Part shown: piece by piece, positions 8,552 through 17,663 of the stretch
Layout of the letters: each line of letters starts with the position of its first letter
Position numbering within the stretch: position 1 is the stretch's first letter
Origin: JAHJUB01 sp041653615 [NCBI: Candidatus Ratteibacteria bacterium]
GTDB lineage: Bacteria > Ratteibacteria > UBA8468 > MWAK01
Direction of reading: 5' to 3'
DNA: 64,000 nucleotides
Assembly (NCBI GenBank): GCA_041653615.1
Contig: JBAZEZ010000008.1
Span: forward strand, 7,412 to 71,411
Notes under the pieces: model-generated
Seen by the model: the letters and a program-made list of their open reading frames with translations, nothing else
Told to the model about the DNA's origin: nothing
The model's database searches: none
Position numbers and translations under genes: made by a program

Positions 8552-9821
8552 GTATATGCTCCTGGTTTTTCGACTTCCGAATTTTCGAATTGTGAATTTT
8601 ATACGCGAAATAGTACAACCAGACAAAGAAAAACAATCCGTTGTAAAAGTAGTGGCCCTGTCTTAATAACTGTATCATAAACATGGTAAATATCGCGTTG
8701 CTGATTATTGATATATTTTCGTTACCCCTGTTTTTAAGGCGGAATTTAAATACAAAACAAAGAACTACTATCATGCCGAACAATCCTGTTTCGGAAGCTA
8801 ACCGGAGGAAAAGAGAATTGGCGTCTTCTTTGTTTACTATCGGAGCATATTCCTGCCCAAAACCGCCCAAAATACCCGAATAAGGGAATTCCTTATCATA
8901 TGAAACAGGGTGGCTTCCTAAGCCGCGGCCAAACAAAGGATTACTGACAAAACTTTTATAAGCGACCAAAGCATTGCTGGCTAAGGCGTAAGTGCTTAAA
9001 TTTACTTCGCCCGGTTGCTTTGCCCCGGTAGCGACTCTTAAAGTATCATCAAACCTCATGCGGATGTCCGGCACATAACGATAAGCGGTATAAATACAAA
9101 CCGGTATCAGTATTACCGCTAATAATAAATATCTGGGTTTTTTGACCTTAAAATAAATTAAGAACAAACTTATTAAGATTGCGATATAAGCAACTGCCGA
9201 AAATGTCAGAATGACACTTATGATTAATAATATGCTAGTTTTCTTGCTTAGGTAAAAGGAGTTATTTTTTGAAATAGTTATTAAGGAAACGAACAATGCC
9301 GGAGCCATTGCGAAGGCGAAATGAGATGGTTCCATAAAAATTGAATTCACTCTCAACATTCCAAACGTTGTTTTCGCAAGCCACCACTTTGGTATCAGGT
9401 AACTGTAATCATACCCGGCTTTAAATCCTACCAAAAAGCTGAATTCCTGGAAAATTCCGATAATGGCCACAATCAGGGCGATTCGCAGGTAAATCTTAAA
9501 CAGCTTGTTAACGTCGTATTTGTTGATTTTGATTAACAGGTAGTAGGCAAATCCGGTTATGAGAATACCCAAAACCTGTTTTGCCATAAGAAAAAATGTG
9601 TCGTTTCCGAGGCACACGTTTGCAAGAGAAGAAATCGTCAAAAGCGTTAATATGAGCAGAAAGTTTGAATTGATGCTAATATCGCGGTAACGGAGAAGAT
9701 ACATGACCAGAAAAAATATGATGAAAATGTAACCGACATAGAATTCAAACGGCGAGGAAAATAGAATAAAACCGCCCGCAAAAACATTAAAAATTAATAG
9801 ATAATTAAACAGATTTATCAT
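8544..9821 (-). CDS. O-antigen polymerase/ligase-like membrane protein (Wzy/WaaL type)
   Basis: The 425-residue protein consists of about ten to twelve hydrophobic helices with one large polar loop around NPLFGRGLGSHPV. This loop matches the periplasmic loop of the Wzy_C/O-antigen ligase family, which has GxGxG near its start. Proteins of this kind either polymerise repeat units (Wzy) or ligate glycan to lipid A (WaaL). Sequence alone does not separate the two. With a flippase in the same operon, Wzy is the simpler reading. Confidence 0.82.
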   Translation of the reverse strand: MINLFNYLLIFNVFAGGFILFSSPFEFYVGYIFIIFFLVMYLLRYRDISINSNFLLILTLLTISSLANVCLGNDTFFLMAKQVLGILITGFAYYLLIKINKYDVNKLFKIYLRIALIVAIIGIFQEFSFLVGFKAGYDYSYLIPKWWLAKTTFGMLRVNSIFMEPSHFAFAMAPALFVSLITISKNNSFYLSKKTSILLIISVILTFSAVAYIAILISLFLIYFKVKKPRYLLLAVILIPVCIYTAYRYVPDIRMRFDDTLRVATGAKQPGEVNLSTYALASNALVAYKSFVSNPLFGRGLGSHPVSYDKEFPYSGILGGFGQEYAPIVNKEDANSLFLRLASETGLFGMIVVLCFVFKFRLKNRGNENISIISNAIFTMFMIQLLRQGHYFYNGLFFFVWLYYFAYKIHNSKIRKSKNQEHIHA

Positions 9822-10891
9822 TTGCGAAATATATTGAGGAATTCTACAATTTTATTTACCCGGCGGCTCTTAACTATTTTGCGTTTTACCGATACGGCCA
9901 GGGATACAAGTTTTTTATGCCTCCCCAGGGCATAGCAGGCTGCCGCCAAACCGGGGCTGTACCCAAATTTAAGCAAGTTATCCCTGAATTGTCTCCATAG
10001 CGCAGGGCTGTTAATAAAAGACGTCACGTTAATTATCGTATACCAGGGGTGTTCGCGCGTCATAACCTTCAGGAAAGCTTTTTTTGCCCTAAGGTCTTCT
10101 GATAAAAATTTATCCGCTAATTTTAGATATCCGTCAAAATCAAGCAGGAATCTTTTTACTAATCCGCCGGTATTTTGAAAGCTTTCATTATCATTACGCC
10201 AGAGCACAAGAGAATCTCGAATGTATTTCAGCCTGCATTTTCGTTTGGTGAAGGAAAAAAGAGAGGCGGCAAGCGCGTATGCCGTCCCGTCAAAATCATG
10301 TTGATAACCGGACTGCGTCCACTCTTGCCGGCGTAGGACAATCGAGCTCCAATAACTGAATAAGGCGCCAATTGAGTTTGCGCTATCGCAGTATTCCGTC
10401 AGTTCGTTATTATCGTGCAGATTAAAAACCCTGTCTTTAATATTCGCGGAAAGCCAAAGCCGGTTTCTGAGCGGCCGCATTTTTAAATCGCAGGTTGTTA
10501 TGTTGCAAAGATATATTTCATATCCGGACTTGATTTCTTCCAACATTCTTTTTATCGCGTTTGTCTTTAACGCGTCATCGTCTGAAAATAACCAACAGTA
10601 CTCACCGCGCGAAAGCTTGATAGCCTGTGCCATGTCCAGGTCAACACCGCCGTTTTTTTCTAAACGCCGATATACTAAATTCCTGAATTTCGATTGGTAT
10701 TTTCGCACGACTTCCGCCGTGTTGTCTGTGGACGCGCCGTCTACAACAACGATTTCTATGTTATCGTCAGCTTGAGAAATAATGCTTTCGAGGCTTTCGC
10801 CGATAAGGTTGGCGCGGTTGCGCGTGGTTATGCATACGGAAATTTTTATTTTATCCGATGAATTTTCTGTTTTACTAAGCGCTGTCTCCAT
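9818..10891 (-). CDS. GT2 glycosyltransferase
   Basis: The N-terminal GT-A domain has KISVCITTRNRANLIGESL, VVVDGASTDNT and the metal-binding region CWLFSDDDALK. The C-terminal half is a less conserved helical extension. The 357 residues fit abequosyl- or colitosyltransferase-like GT2 proteins. The stop overlaps the start of the downstream polymerase gene (ATGA), and the start overlaps the end of gmd by 17 bp, so the three genes are probably co-translated. Donor sugar unknown. Confidence 0.88.
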   Translation of the reverse strand: METALSKTENSSDKIKISVCITTRNRANLIGESLESIISQADDNIEIVVVDGASTDNTAEVVRKYQSKFRNLVYRRLEKNGGVDLDMAQAIKLSRGEYCWLFSDDDALKTNAIKRMLEEIKSGYEIYLCNITTCDLKMRPLRNRLWLSANIKDRVFNLHDNNELTEYCDSANSIGALFSYWSSIVLRRQEWTQSGYQHDFDGTAYALAASLFSFTKRKCRLKYIRDSLVLWRNDNESFQNTGGLVKRFLLDFDGYLKLADKFLSEDLRAKKAFLKVMTREHPWYTIINVTSFINSPALWRQFRDNLLKFGYSPGLAAACYALGRHKKLVSLAVSVKRKIVKSRRVNKIVEFLNIFRK

Positions 10892-11870
10892 ACGAACGTT
10901 CCTTTTCCAGGTCGGCTTTCACCATGAGGTTAACAAGTTGTTCGAATTTAACTTTAGGATTAAAACCAAATGTTTTTTGAGCTTTGGCGGTATCCCCGAC
11001 CAATACGGATGTTTTAGTCGGTCGCAGCAGTTTAGCGTCCGTAACAACATAATTGTCCGGGTTAAGGTTTACCGCCGCGAATGCTTTTTCAACCCATTCC
11101 TTAATCGAGTGCGCTTGTCCGGTAGCAATTACGAAATCATCGGGTTTGCCCAACTGTAAAATCTGCCACGCGGTTTCCATGTATTCCCTGGAGTAGCCCC
11201 AATCAATTTTGGCGTTCAGGTCACCCAACGCCAGTTTGTCTTGTTTACCCAAAGCGATTCGCGCCACCGCACGTGTAATCTTACGCGTCACGTATTCCGG
11301 AGTCCGCCGCGGCGACTCATGATTATAAAGAATGGCGTTTGACGCAAACATGCCGAAAGCTTTACGGTAGTAGCGCGTAAGATAGAAGGCCATTACTTTG
11401 GCGCACGCATACGGGCTGCAGGGGTTAAACGGTGTGGTTTCATTTTGCGTGACGCTGTCGGTTACGCCGAACATGTTTGAAGTACACGGCTGAAAATAGC
11501 GAATGGTCGGGTCAACCTGCCGGACTATCTCTAAGATACGTCCTACCGCTGCCCCGGTGATGTCTGCCGAATAACCGACCATGTCATAGCTCCAGCCCAC
11601 GTGGTCCTGGTCGGCCTCGTTGTATATTTCCTGCGGCCTGACTGAATTAATGATGCGAAACAGCGAAGTTGCGTCAGCGAGGTCTCCCCGGTCAAGAAAA
11701 AAATGGTGATTGAACACTTCCGGATTTTGAATAAGATGTTCAATGTTGCGGGTGTTGCCTGTTGCCGAACGACGCACCATCCCGTGCACTTCATATCCCT
11801 TTTCAAGTAGAATTTCCGCAAGATAACTGCCGTCTTGCCCCGTTACACCCAAAATTAACGCTTTTTTCAT
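10875..11870 (-). CDS. gmd: GDP-mannose 4,6-dehydratase (divergent type)
   Basis: This extended SDR should convert GDP-D-mannose to GDP-4-keto-6-deoxy-D-mannose, the branch point to fucose, perosamine and related sugars. It shows the NADP-binding GVTGQDGSYLAE, the GMD-specific NHESPRR, and the catalytic Tyr154-xxx-Lys158 pair in SPYACAKVM. The substrate region reads YNEADQDHVGWSYD instead of the usual NLAAQSHV form, so it belongs to a divergent branch. ATG 11870 is preceded by GGGAGAGG. A longer frame up to 12083 is rejected because it overlaps the upstream gene by 173 bp. Confidence 0.88.
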   Translation of the reverse strand: MKKALILGVTGQDGSYLAEILLEKGYEVHGMVRRSATGNTRNIEHLIQNPEVFNHHFFLDRGDLADATSLFRIINSVRPQEIYNEADQDHVGWSYDMVGYSADITGAAVGRILEIVRQVDPTIRYFQPCTSNMFGVTDSVTQNETTPFNPCSPYACAKVMAFYLTRYYRKAFGMFASNAILYNHESPRRTPEYVTRKITRAVARIALGKQDKLALGDLNAKIDWGYSREYMETAWQILQLGKPDDFVIATGQAHSIKEWVEKAFAAVNLNPDNYVVTDAKLLRPTKTSVLVGDTAKAQKTFGFNPKVKFEQLVNLMVKADLEKERSYGDSA

Positions 11871-11910
11871 AATGCATCCTCTCCCTTGCAATAAGTACGC
11901 GTATTCAGAC

Positions 11911-13119
11911 TTACGATACAATACGAAATTCCGGCAACGGAACGATAAATTTGCCGCCCCGTGAACGCCATCCTGCCTCACGTTTATAAAATTCATCAAA
12001 GAAAGCCCACGGCAGTACAAGGAAATAATCCGGATTAGCCTTGCGCGCTTCTTCTTCGGATACAATCGGTATCCAGGAACCAATGGTATACTTGCCCCAT
12101 TTCTCAGGGCTGCGCTCCGCGGCTGCCGTAATCAACGTATGGTCGAGCCCGTAATATTGGAGAATTACATTTCCTTTAGTAGACGCCCCGTAAACGTAAA
12201 CCTTTTTACCCTTGGCAACTTCGACGGTAATGAATTCGACACACTTTTTACGGTTATCTGCAATGCGTTTTGCAAAAGCTAAAACATCACCAAGCGCGGT
12301 TTTTTCTTTAAAAGCGATACCCGTTCCCTTGTAATGCCGTGCGAAAATTCGGTAACTGCCTCCGTTGACATCATTTTCTTCAATCTTGAACATCTCAAGC
12401 CCGTTATTCTCAAATAAATATTTTAGCGAATTAAGCGAATAGTATTCCAGGTGTTCGTGACATATGTTTCCTAAGTCATTTTTTTCAATCATCGGGGCCA
12501 AACACATCAACTGAGCCACAAAGATTCCGTCATCCGTCAAGGCGCGCTGGGCGTCTTTAATGAATTTATTCGGGTCTTCCAGGTCATAAAACATGCCGAT
12601 GGCGGTAATAACTTTGGCTTTGCCAAACCCCCAACGAGAAGCCAACTCCATATATCGCTCGTAACTCCAAAAGTCATGCATCACGTATTCCGCGTTGTTT
12701 TTTAATGTTTCAACCAAATTATTCGCCGGTTCGCATCCCACGCGGTGAATCCCCGGCGCGGTGTAAGTTGCCAACATCGTGCCGTCATTTGCGCCGATAT
12801 CCAGCACAACATCGCCGGGTTTAAGCGTTGCCGTAGATTCAATCCCCGCCGTAATATCCCGCAGCGCCCGGCGCATCGTATCGGTCACCCCGGACCGATA
12901 CCAATAATAACGCGAGTACAGTAATTCCTGGGGAGCCGTGTGGCGAAGCTGCAAAAGGGAACACTGGGTGCATATTATCAGGTCAAGCGGCGCCTTCAGT
13001 CCCTTTCCGACTCTTTCCGCGGGTACGAAATCGTTTATATATTGTTCTCCGAGCGAAAATACTTCCTGTAACTTATTTGAACCGCAGAGACGACAGGTTG
13101 TCCGGGTAATTGTTTCCAT
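11911..13119 (-). CDS. Sugar C-methyltransferase (TylC3/NovU type)
   Basis: The domains are, in order: an N-terminal zinc site (Cys9-xx-Cys12 and Cys50-xx-Cys53), a SAM-binding Rossmann domain with VVLDIGANDGTML near 105-117, and a C-terminal domain with VYVYGASTKGNVILQYY. This three-part layout is that of C-methyltransferases acting on 4-keto-deoxysugar nucleotides, which give branched-chain sugars. The 402 residues match the family. Lying between gmd and a perosamine-synthase-like gene, it may methylate GDP-4-keto-6-deoxymannose or a derivative. Confidence 0.85.
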   Translation of the reverse strand: METITRTTCRLCGSNKLQEVFSLGEQYINDFVPAERVGKGLKAPLDLIICTQCSLLQLRHTAPQELLYSRYYWYRSGVTDTMRRALRDITAGIESTATLKPGDVVLDIGANDGTMLATYTAPGIHRVGCEPANNLVETLKNNAEYVMHDFWSYERYMELASRWGFGKAKVITAIGMFYDLEDPNKFIKDAQRALTDDGIFVAQLMCLAPMIEKNDLGNICHEHLEYYSLNSLKYLFENNGLEMFKIEENDVNGGSYRIFARHYKGTGIAFKEKTALGDVLAFAKRIADNRKKCVEFITVEVAKGKKVYVYGASTKGNVILQYYGLDHTLITAAAERSPEKWGKYTIGSWIPIVSEEEARKANPDYFLVLPWAFFDEFYKREAGWRSRGGKFIVPLPEFRIVS

Positions 13120-13129
13120 TTTTAACTTT

Positions 13130-14245
13130 TTAACGATAACCGTCGATAATAATCCGCACTGCGTCCACTACCTCATCAATCTGTTTTTCAGTCAAGGCCA
13201 TACCCGAAGGTAAATACAGCCCCTGTCGGGCAATTCGTTCGGTGACCGGGTAATGTTCTCCCCGAAACAGCCCCAAATCACGCAAGGCCGGCTGTTCGTG
13301 TAACCCCCTAAAGAACGGACGTGTTCCGATTCCTTTTTTTTTGAGTTCTTTCATCATTGTTTCCGCGTCCAATTTTAAGGCACTGTCCAACTCAATGCAA
13401 TACATCCAATAAACCGTTTTGGCCCAGGGTTTTTCAATTTGGCACTTAATTCCCTTAATCTTTTGCAATTTCCCTCGGTAATATTCTCCCAGACTTCTTT
13501 TAATGCGCACAAATTCATCAATACGGTCCATTTGCGCCACACCAACAGCGGCTTGCAGGTTAGACATGCGGAAGTTATAACCCAAACCGGTATGATAAAA
13601 TCTTTTTTCCGGACGAAAACAAAGATTGCGGTAAGATGCCGCCCGCTCAGCCATTTTTGGGTCAGAAGTAAGGACCATCCCGCCCTCGCCCGTAGTAATT
13701 ATCTTGTTGGCGTAAAACGACCAAGCGCTGATATGGCCGATGCCGCCGCACCTGCGTCCCTTATACTCCGCTCCGTGGACTTCCGCGGCATCCTCAATCA
13801 CGACCAGCCGGTGTTTTTCGGCAACGGCCAATACGGGGTCCATGTCCACTGGATGCCCGTAGATATGTACCGGCATAATGGCCTTGGTCTTTGCGGTCAG
13901 GCGCGCTTCAATCCGGCCGGTATCCATGTTCCAGGTATCCGGTTCCGCGTCCACCAATACCGGTACCGCGCCAAGCCGGATAACCGCCGAAGCGCAGGAG
14001 ATGATTGTAAAGGCAGGTATGATTACTTCATCGCCCTTGCCCACGCCGGCGGCAAACAAGGCCGTCTCCAAAGCCGCGGTACCGTTACAGACCGCAATCC
14101 CGTGCTTAACTCCAATATAGGCCGAGAATTTACGTTCAAATTCTCCGACGAACGGACCATCCGAAGATATCCAACCGGTCTCGATGCATTGCGCCAGCAA
14201 TTCTTTTTCCCGTCCGTTGAGCAACGGCTGGTTCACCGGTATCAT
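13130..14245 (-). CDS. DegT-family aminotransferase, GDP-perosamine synthase-like
   Basis: The PLP enzyme has NGTAALETAL, the pyridine-binding VIEDAAEVHGAEYKG (Asp152) and Lys181 in SFYANKIITTGEGGMV. This last stretch is characteristic of GDP-perosamine synthases (PerA/RfbE), which aminate GDP-4-keto-6-deoxymannose at C4. The lysine is kept, so it is not the related dehydratase ColD, which has His there. Together with gmd it would make GDP-perosamine. The 371 residues are full length. The start overlaps the end of the cupin gene by 4 bp. Confidence 0.88.
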   Translation of the reverse strand: MIPVNQPLLNGREKELLAQCIETGWISSDGPFVGEFERKFSAYIGVKHGIAVCNGTAALETALFAAGVGKGDEVIIPAFTIISCASAVIRLGAVPVLVDAEPDTWNMDTGRIEARLTAKTKAIMPVHIYGHPVDMDPVLAVAEKHRLVVIEDAAEVHGAEYKGRRCGGIGHISAWSFYANKIITTGEGGMVLTSDPKMAERAASYRNLCFRPEKRFYHTGLGYNFRMSNLQAAVGVAQMDRIDEFVRIKRSLGEYYRGKLQKIKGIKCQIEKPWAKTVYWMYCIELDSALKLDAETMMKELKKKGIGTRPFFRGLHEQPALRDLGLFRGEHYPVTERIARQGLYLPSGMALTEKQIDEVVDAVRIIIDGYR

Positions 14246-14658
14246 TTTTTATCCTTTTTGCCTTCAAACCTGCCCTTGTCCGCGCCTTCAATAAACGGGC
14301 CGTTCTTTACTTCAATTATCTCGGCTTCCTGAAGTACCTCAATGCCGTGGCCGGCGCCGGCGAGCAGAATAATATCGCCGGCGGATAATTTGCGGCTCTC
14401 TAAGAAGGATTGTTCAAAAGAATAAAAATCGATGCGAATTTCTCCTTTCTTGATAAATAAAACTTCTTGAGTACCGATGGTATTGCGGTGGACGGGATTA
14501 TGGATATGCGGTAAAACCTGATAGCCCTTCGGACGCGTCATGTAGCCCATTTGCAAAGAGTATTCGTTGGGCGACAGAAACCGAATTCCATCCTGCTTGT
14601 AGTCTTTATAAATAATAAGAGCGATAACCGTATCATTGTGCATAATTTTTTCAATCAT
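14242..14658 (-). CDS. Cupin-domain protein of polysaccharide loci
   Basis: This single-domain protein of 138 residues has the cupin motif 1 (LPHIHNPVHRN, then GTQEVLFIKKGEI) and a motif-2-like stretch (LSAGDIILLAGAGHGIEV), so a small beta barrel with metal-binding His residues is likely. Related proteins include sugar-nucleotide ketoisomerases (FdtA) and WbuC-like proteins of unknown role. It overlaps both neighbours by 4 bp and thus belongs tightly to the operon. A 3,4-ketoisomerase role is possible, but the FdtA signature is not clear. Confidence 0.72.
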   Translation of the reverse strand: MIEKIMHNDTVIALIIYKDYKQDGIRFLSPNEYSLQMGYMTRPKGYQVLPHIHNPVHRNTIGTQEVLFIKKGEIRIDFYSFEQSFLESRKLSAGDIILLAGAGHGIEVLQEAEIIEVKNGPFIEGADKGRFEGKKDKK

Positions 14659-15548
14659 AATTCATCCTTTATGAAATCCCTTATTCCCGCGAATGTACCG
14701 TGTAATATCGAGCTGTAGTGATATTTTTCGTCTTTTTCTTGATATATCCCCTTAAGGAGAAACTTTTGTGTTATTCTTACGAATGCCTTTATTATCCTCT
14801 GCGAAACGATGGAGCAGTATACGATAAAACAAGGCTTGTCGTTAATGCTGTTTTTGGTAAGCATCGCTCCGATAGCATACGCGTATTTATATACATAACC
14901 GGGAGACATAACGGGAATAGGGTGAAAAAATATTAAATTCGGCAAATATACCACTTGTTCTCCGGCCGCTTTTAATCTGAAAAAAATGTCCGTTTCTTCC
15001 GACCCGTAATATTTGGCGCCCGCTCCAAAACGTTCGTCATAAAAACCGATTTTTTCGAGCACCTTCCTGTTTAATACATGAGCGCTGCCCATGAAGTATT
15101 GAAAGTCGAAGCGGCTTAATTTTTTAATCTTGGTGTTTTTGAAAAGAACGGAAAAAGGAACGCCTTGGGCAGAATCTACGAGCCGGCCACAAAATGCGTT
15201 AACTTTATTGTATGCCGTCATTTCCCTTGACAATATATCGATGAAATTTTGGCTTACCGCCGCGTCATCGTCTAAAAAAACAAGATAATCCCCCGCGCTT
15301 TTTTCAATGGCGAAATTTCTGGCTACCGATAAGCCGATTTTATCGATATAGTAAACTTTAACAATCTCAGGATATTGTATTTTAATATCTTTTTTCTGTT
15401 TTGCTTTTTGAATAACCACTAGAATTTCAATCGGAACATCTTGTCTATATTCGTGCGCTTTTTCGATAGAGGCAATACACTGTTGCAACTCCCGGTCCCG
15501 GTCAACAGACGCAATAATAAATGAGATTTTATGAAATGGCGTATTCAC
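14655..15548 (-). CDS. GT2 glycosyltransferase
   Basis: The GT-A domain has KISFIIASVDRDRELQ, IAIEKSAGDYLVFLDDDAAV (DxD-like) and later YYGSEETDIFFRLKAAG, the acceptor-side motif of GT2 rhamnosyl/galactosyltransferase-like proteins. GTG 15548 is taken as the start. It lies 2 bp after the upstream stop, with AAAGG 7 nt before it. The alternative ATG at 15578 would overlap the previous gene by 28 bp. The sugar donor is unknown. Confidence 0.85.
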   Translation of the reverse strand: MNTPFHKISFIIASVDRDRELQQCIASIEKAHEYRQDVPIEILVVIQKAKQKKDIKIQYPEIVKVYYIDKIGLSVARNFAIEKSAGDYLVFLDDDAAVSQNFIDILSREMTAYNKVNAFCGRLVDSAQGVPFSVLFKNTKIKKLSRFDFQYFMGSAHVLNRKVLEKIGFYDERFGAGAKYYGSEETDIFFRLKAAGEQVVYLPNLIFFHPIPVMSPGYVYKYAYAIGAMLTKNSINDKPCFIVYCSIVSQRIIKAFVRITQKFLLKGIYQEKDEKYHYSSILHGTFAGIRDFIKDEL

Positions 15549-15550
15549 CG

Positions 15551-16516
15551 TTAAGCCTTTACGAGCCAGAATGAACACGGCTCCTCATTTGTTTCGTTTG
15601 CCAATATTGGACATTTATTATAAATTTCTTTAGAATAATGGTGTTTTAAATAATTCAACGCGCCGATAATCCGGTATTCATTATTGAATGTCAGGAATGC
15701 TTCTAAGATGTACTGTTCGTTCCACAATTTTACATCTTTCAATACCCACTCATCGAGGTAATCTTTTGGAATAAAGATATCGTGGATGTGCACCAAAACA
15801 CCTTTTCGTAAAATCGGTAAGATTTCTAAATATTCAAAAAGCACGTCTCCTTGAGGCCTTATAATATGAGAAGAATCGATGAATAAAATATCGTTTGCTT
15901 CTAAGTCTTTTAGAATTTTCTTTTCAATATTTTCAATCTTTTCTCTAAAAACCTTCAAATTTAAACTTTCTAACCATTTGTTTTCGTAGGGTTCTATGCA
16001 AACGTGTTCGCAAAAATAATCTTGATTTTCTTTTTTATTCTGCCTGACAGCGTTAATGGCCATCAATGTTGAATAACCGCACCCGATTTCAACAATCTTT
16101 CGCGGTTTAAATAACCGGACCATATTATACAGATACTCCGAATCGCCCGGGCCGATACTTGGATTACGATAATAAAATTCCAGAAGATCTGTTTTTTCCT
16201 TCGGTATTTTTTCGAGCTCTTTGTTATAGTTGAATTTGTTTAAAATCTGTAATTGTTCCGAATCGTTAAAATTAAGGCCCGGAAGTTCTCTGTCTTTCCT
16301 GAGAGATTTCTTAAGATGCTTTGGATTAAAAAGTGGTTCATAGTAATGGTCTCTGATGGGAAACACACCTACTTTCATAAATATTTTTTTACTCCAAACC
16401 ATCCTTTGCATGCCTGCTTTTCTAATCCCTAACAATAAAACAGCGCTAACAAAGGTTAACGGCATCAAGAAAAAATCACAAAAAGAAATTATTTTATTTA
16501 AAAATATCTTTTTCAT
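15551..16516 (-). CDS. Membrane-anchored class I SAM methyltransferase
   Basis: An N-terminal hydrophobic helix (about residues 12-30) is followed by a Methyltransf_24-like domain with RKIVEIGCGYSTLMAI (motif I) and ANDILFIDSSHI (motif III), then VLVHIHDIFIPKDYL. The fold resembles cephalosporin hydroxylase/CmcI-like and glycan methyltransferases. The anchor suggests action on a membrane-bound acceptor, such as a lipid-linked glycan. A 27-bp gap separates it from licD upstream. The acceptor cannot be read. Confidence 0.8.
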   Translation of the reverse strand: MKKIFLNKIISFCDFFLMPLTFVSAVLLLGIRKAGMQRMVWSKKIFMKVGVFPIRDHYYEPLFNPKHLKKSLRKDRELPGLNFNDSEQLQILNKFNYNKELEKIPKEKTDLLEFYYRNPSIGPGDSEYLYNMVRLFKPRKIVEIGCGYSTLMAINAVRQNKKENQDYFCEHVCIEPYENKWLESLNLKVFREKIENIEKKILKDLEANDILFIDSSHIIRPQGDVLFEYLEILPILRKGVLVHIHDIFIPKDYLDEWVLKDVKLWNEQYILEAFLTFNNEYRIIGALNYLKHHYSKEIYNKCPILANETNEEPCSFWLVKA

Positions 16517-16543
16517 ATTATCTTATACGATAACAAAAAATTA

Positions 16544-17353
16544 CTAAAGAATTGAATTGGACGCATTTTTATTCCAATGGAGGATCTCTTTGTGATTACA
16601 AGGGTTAAATACGTCAATTTTACCTTCGTGTGGATACCGCTCGTTTTCAGGAGGAAGTTTCATATAATTACCAAAAACTTTTTGTAAGTATTTTTCATAA
16701 TTTTTTGGTGCCGGCACCAAGACGCCTTCAAATTCTAATATTTTTAAAGGAAATAGGTCGTCTTTATTAAAAAAAACAATACATTCCGGTACTGCGTAAT
16801 GTTTAACTTTTATCAGTTTGTAAAAAAATCCTAAAAATTTCTTAAATAACAATGAGCGAATTATCATCTTTTTTTGTATTTCAAAAATAGATTTAGTTTT
16901 TGATAGCCACTTATCGTAAATGAATATATCGAGCTGAATGCCATTATGCCATTTTGATTTGGGGTTTTTTTCTTGCCATTCAACATAATTACTATATTTA
17001 TCTCTTAATTTTGCTTCGATAATGTTTGCCGCAGGATAATGAGGGTCTGTTTTTGAATTTTGAAAAAAAATGTCGTTTGGCAACTGCGGAACGCCAATTT
17101 CTACGAATTTATTATAACTTTCCCTTGTCATTCCAATATCTATGTCGGCATCCCAGGGAATAAAACCCTCATGCCTGACAGCGCCTAATAAAGTCCCAAA
17201 GTTAACCCAATAATCAATGTTATTTTTTCTACACAAATAATCAAATATTTTTAACATTCTAAGCATCACTAATTGAGCTTTTCTTAAATCTGTTTTACCG
17301 CTTAATCTTTCATCAGGGAATAATCTGAAGAAATCCGTTGTTTTATCAGCCAC
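16544..17353 (-). CDS. LicD-family phosphotransferase
   Basis: The signature YWVNFGTLLGAVRHEGF followed by IPWDADIDI is diagnostic of the LicD (nucleotidyltransferase-fold) family. The metal-binding D-x-D-x-D pattern is kept. LicD transfers phosphocholine to glycans; the human relatives fukutin and FKRP transfer ribitol-5-phosphate from CDP-ribitol. GTG 17353 is the start because GGAGG stands 6 nt before it; the ATG at 17398 would overlap more and has no such site. The divergent cytidylyltransferase at 17664 is a likely supplier of its CDP-activated donor (see findings). About 269 residues. Confidence 0.9.
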   Translation of the reverse strand: MADKTTDFFRLFPDERLSGKTDLRKAQLVMLRMLKIFDYLCRKNNIDYWVNFGTLLGAVRHEGFIPWDADIDIGMTRESYNKFVEIGVPQLPNDIFFQNSKTDPHYPAANIIEAKLRDKYSNYVEWQEKNPKSKWHNGIQLDIFIYDKWLSKTKSIFEIQKKMIIRSLLFKKFLGFFYKLIKVKHYAVPECIVFFNKDDLFPLKILEFEGVLVPAPKNYEKYLQKVFGNYMKLPPENERYPHEGKIDVFNPCNHKEILHWNKNASNSIL

Positions 17354-17507
17354 TTTTGTCCTCCAAAAAACTATGCATTTTATAAAAGTTGCATTCAATC
17401 AACCGGTGCAACAGGTAAGGATTTAATGGCTTTTTGATGAGGTCTGATAGTTCAAATACTTTCGAGGCCGGAGGCCGATTATTTAACAGGTTTTCGATAT
17501 TTTTCAT
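17346..17507 (-). CDS. Small hypothetical protein, coupled to licD
   Basis: This 53-residue frame begins at ATG 17507, 13 nt downstream of a near-consensus -10 box, and ends in a TGA that overlaps the GTG start of licD by 8 bp. Its sequence (KVFELSDLIKKPLNPYLLHR in the middle) matches no family I know. The frame stays open upstream to a TTG at 17639, but that would run through the promoter. It may be a real small protein or a leader whose translation opens the licD start. Confidence 0.5.
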   Translation of the reverse strand: MKNIENLLNNRPPASKVFELSDLIKKPLNPYLLHRLIECNFYKMHSFLEDKSG

Positions 17508-17520
17508 CCGGTGACTGTTT

Positions 17521-17549
17521 ATTATAGCAAAGTCGGTTTTCTTTGGCAA
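17521..17549 (-). promoter_or_regulatory. Sigma-70-type promoter for the licD-side operon
   Basis: On the minus strand, TTGCCA (17549-17544) and TATAAT (17526-17521) are separated by exactly 17 bp, with an AT-rich spacer. Transcription should start near 17514, only about 7 nt before ATG 17507. It probably drives the minus-strand polysaccharide genes from 17.5 kb leftwards. Confidence 0.7.
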
Positions 17550-17604
17550 GAAGCCGAAGTACCTTGCCAGACCAATCGTTCCACAGCTATTGGATTTTGT
17601 TTGG

Positions 17605-17632
17605 TTGACAAATAGATTTAACGGAGTAAAAT
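17605..17632 (+). promoter_or_regulatory. Sigma-70-type promoter for the cytidylyltransferase gene
   Basis: A consensus TTGACA (17605-17610) is followed after 16 bp by TAAAAT (17627-17632). The start point would be near 17639. Between it and ATG 17664 lies AAGG and a six-codon frame (MYQTKI, 17647-17667) whose TGA overlaps the gene's ATG. It is divergent from the licD promoter about 60 bp away. Confidence 0.65.
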
Positions 17633-17663
17633 ATAACAATAAGGCAATGTATCAAACCAAAAT

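Noticed and set aside
11871-12083. Longer N-terminus for gmd
   Set aside because: It would overlap the upstream methyltransferase gene by 173 bp, has no SDR homology, and ATG 11870 has an excellent ribosome binding site.
17508-17639. Upstream extension of the 53-residue gene to TTG 17639
   Set aside because: It would have to be transcribed from upstream of both divergent promoters and shows no recognisable domain.
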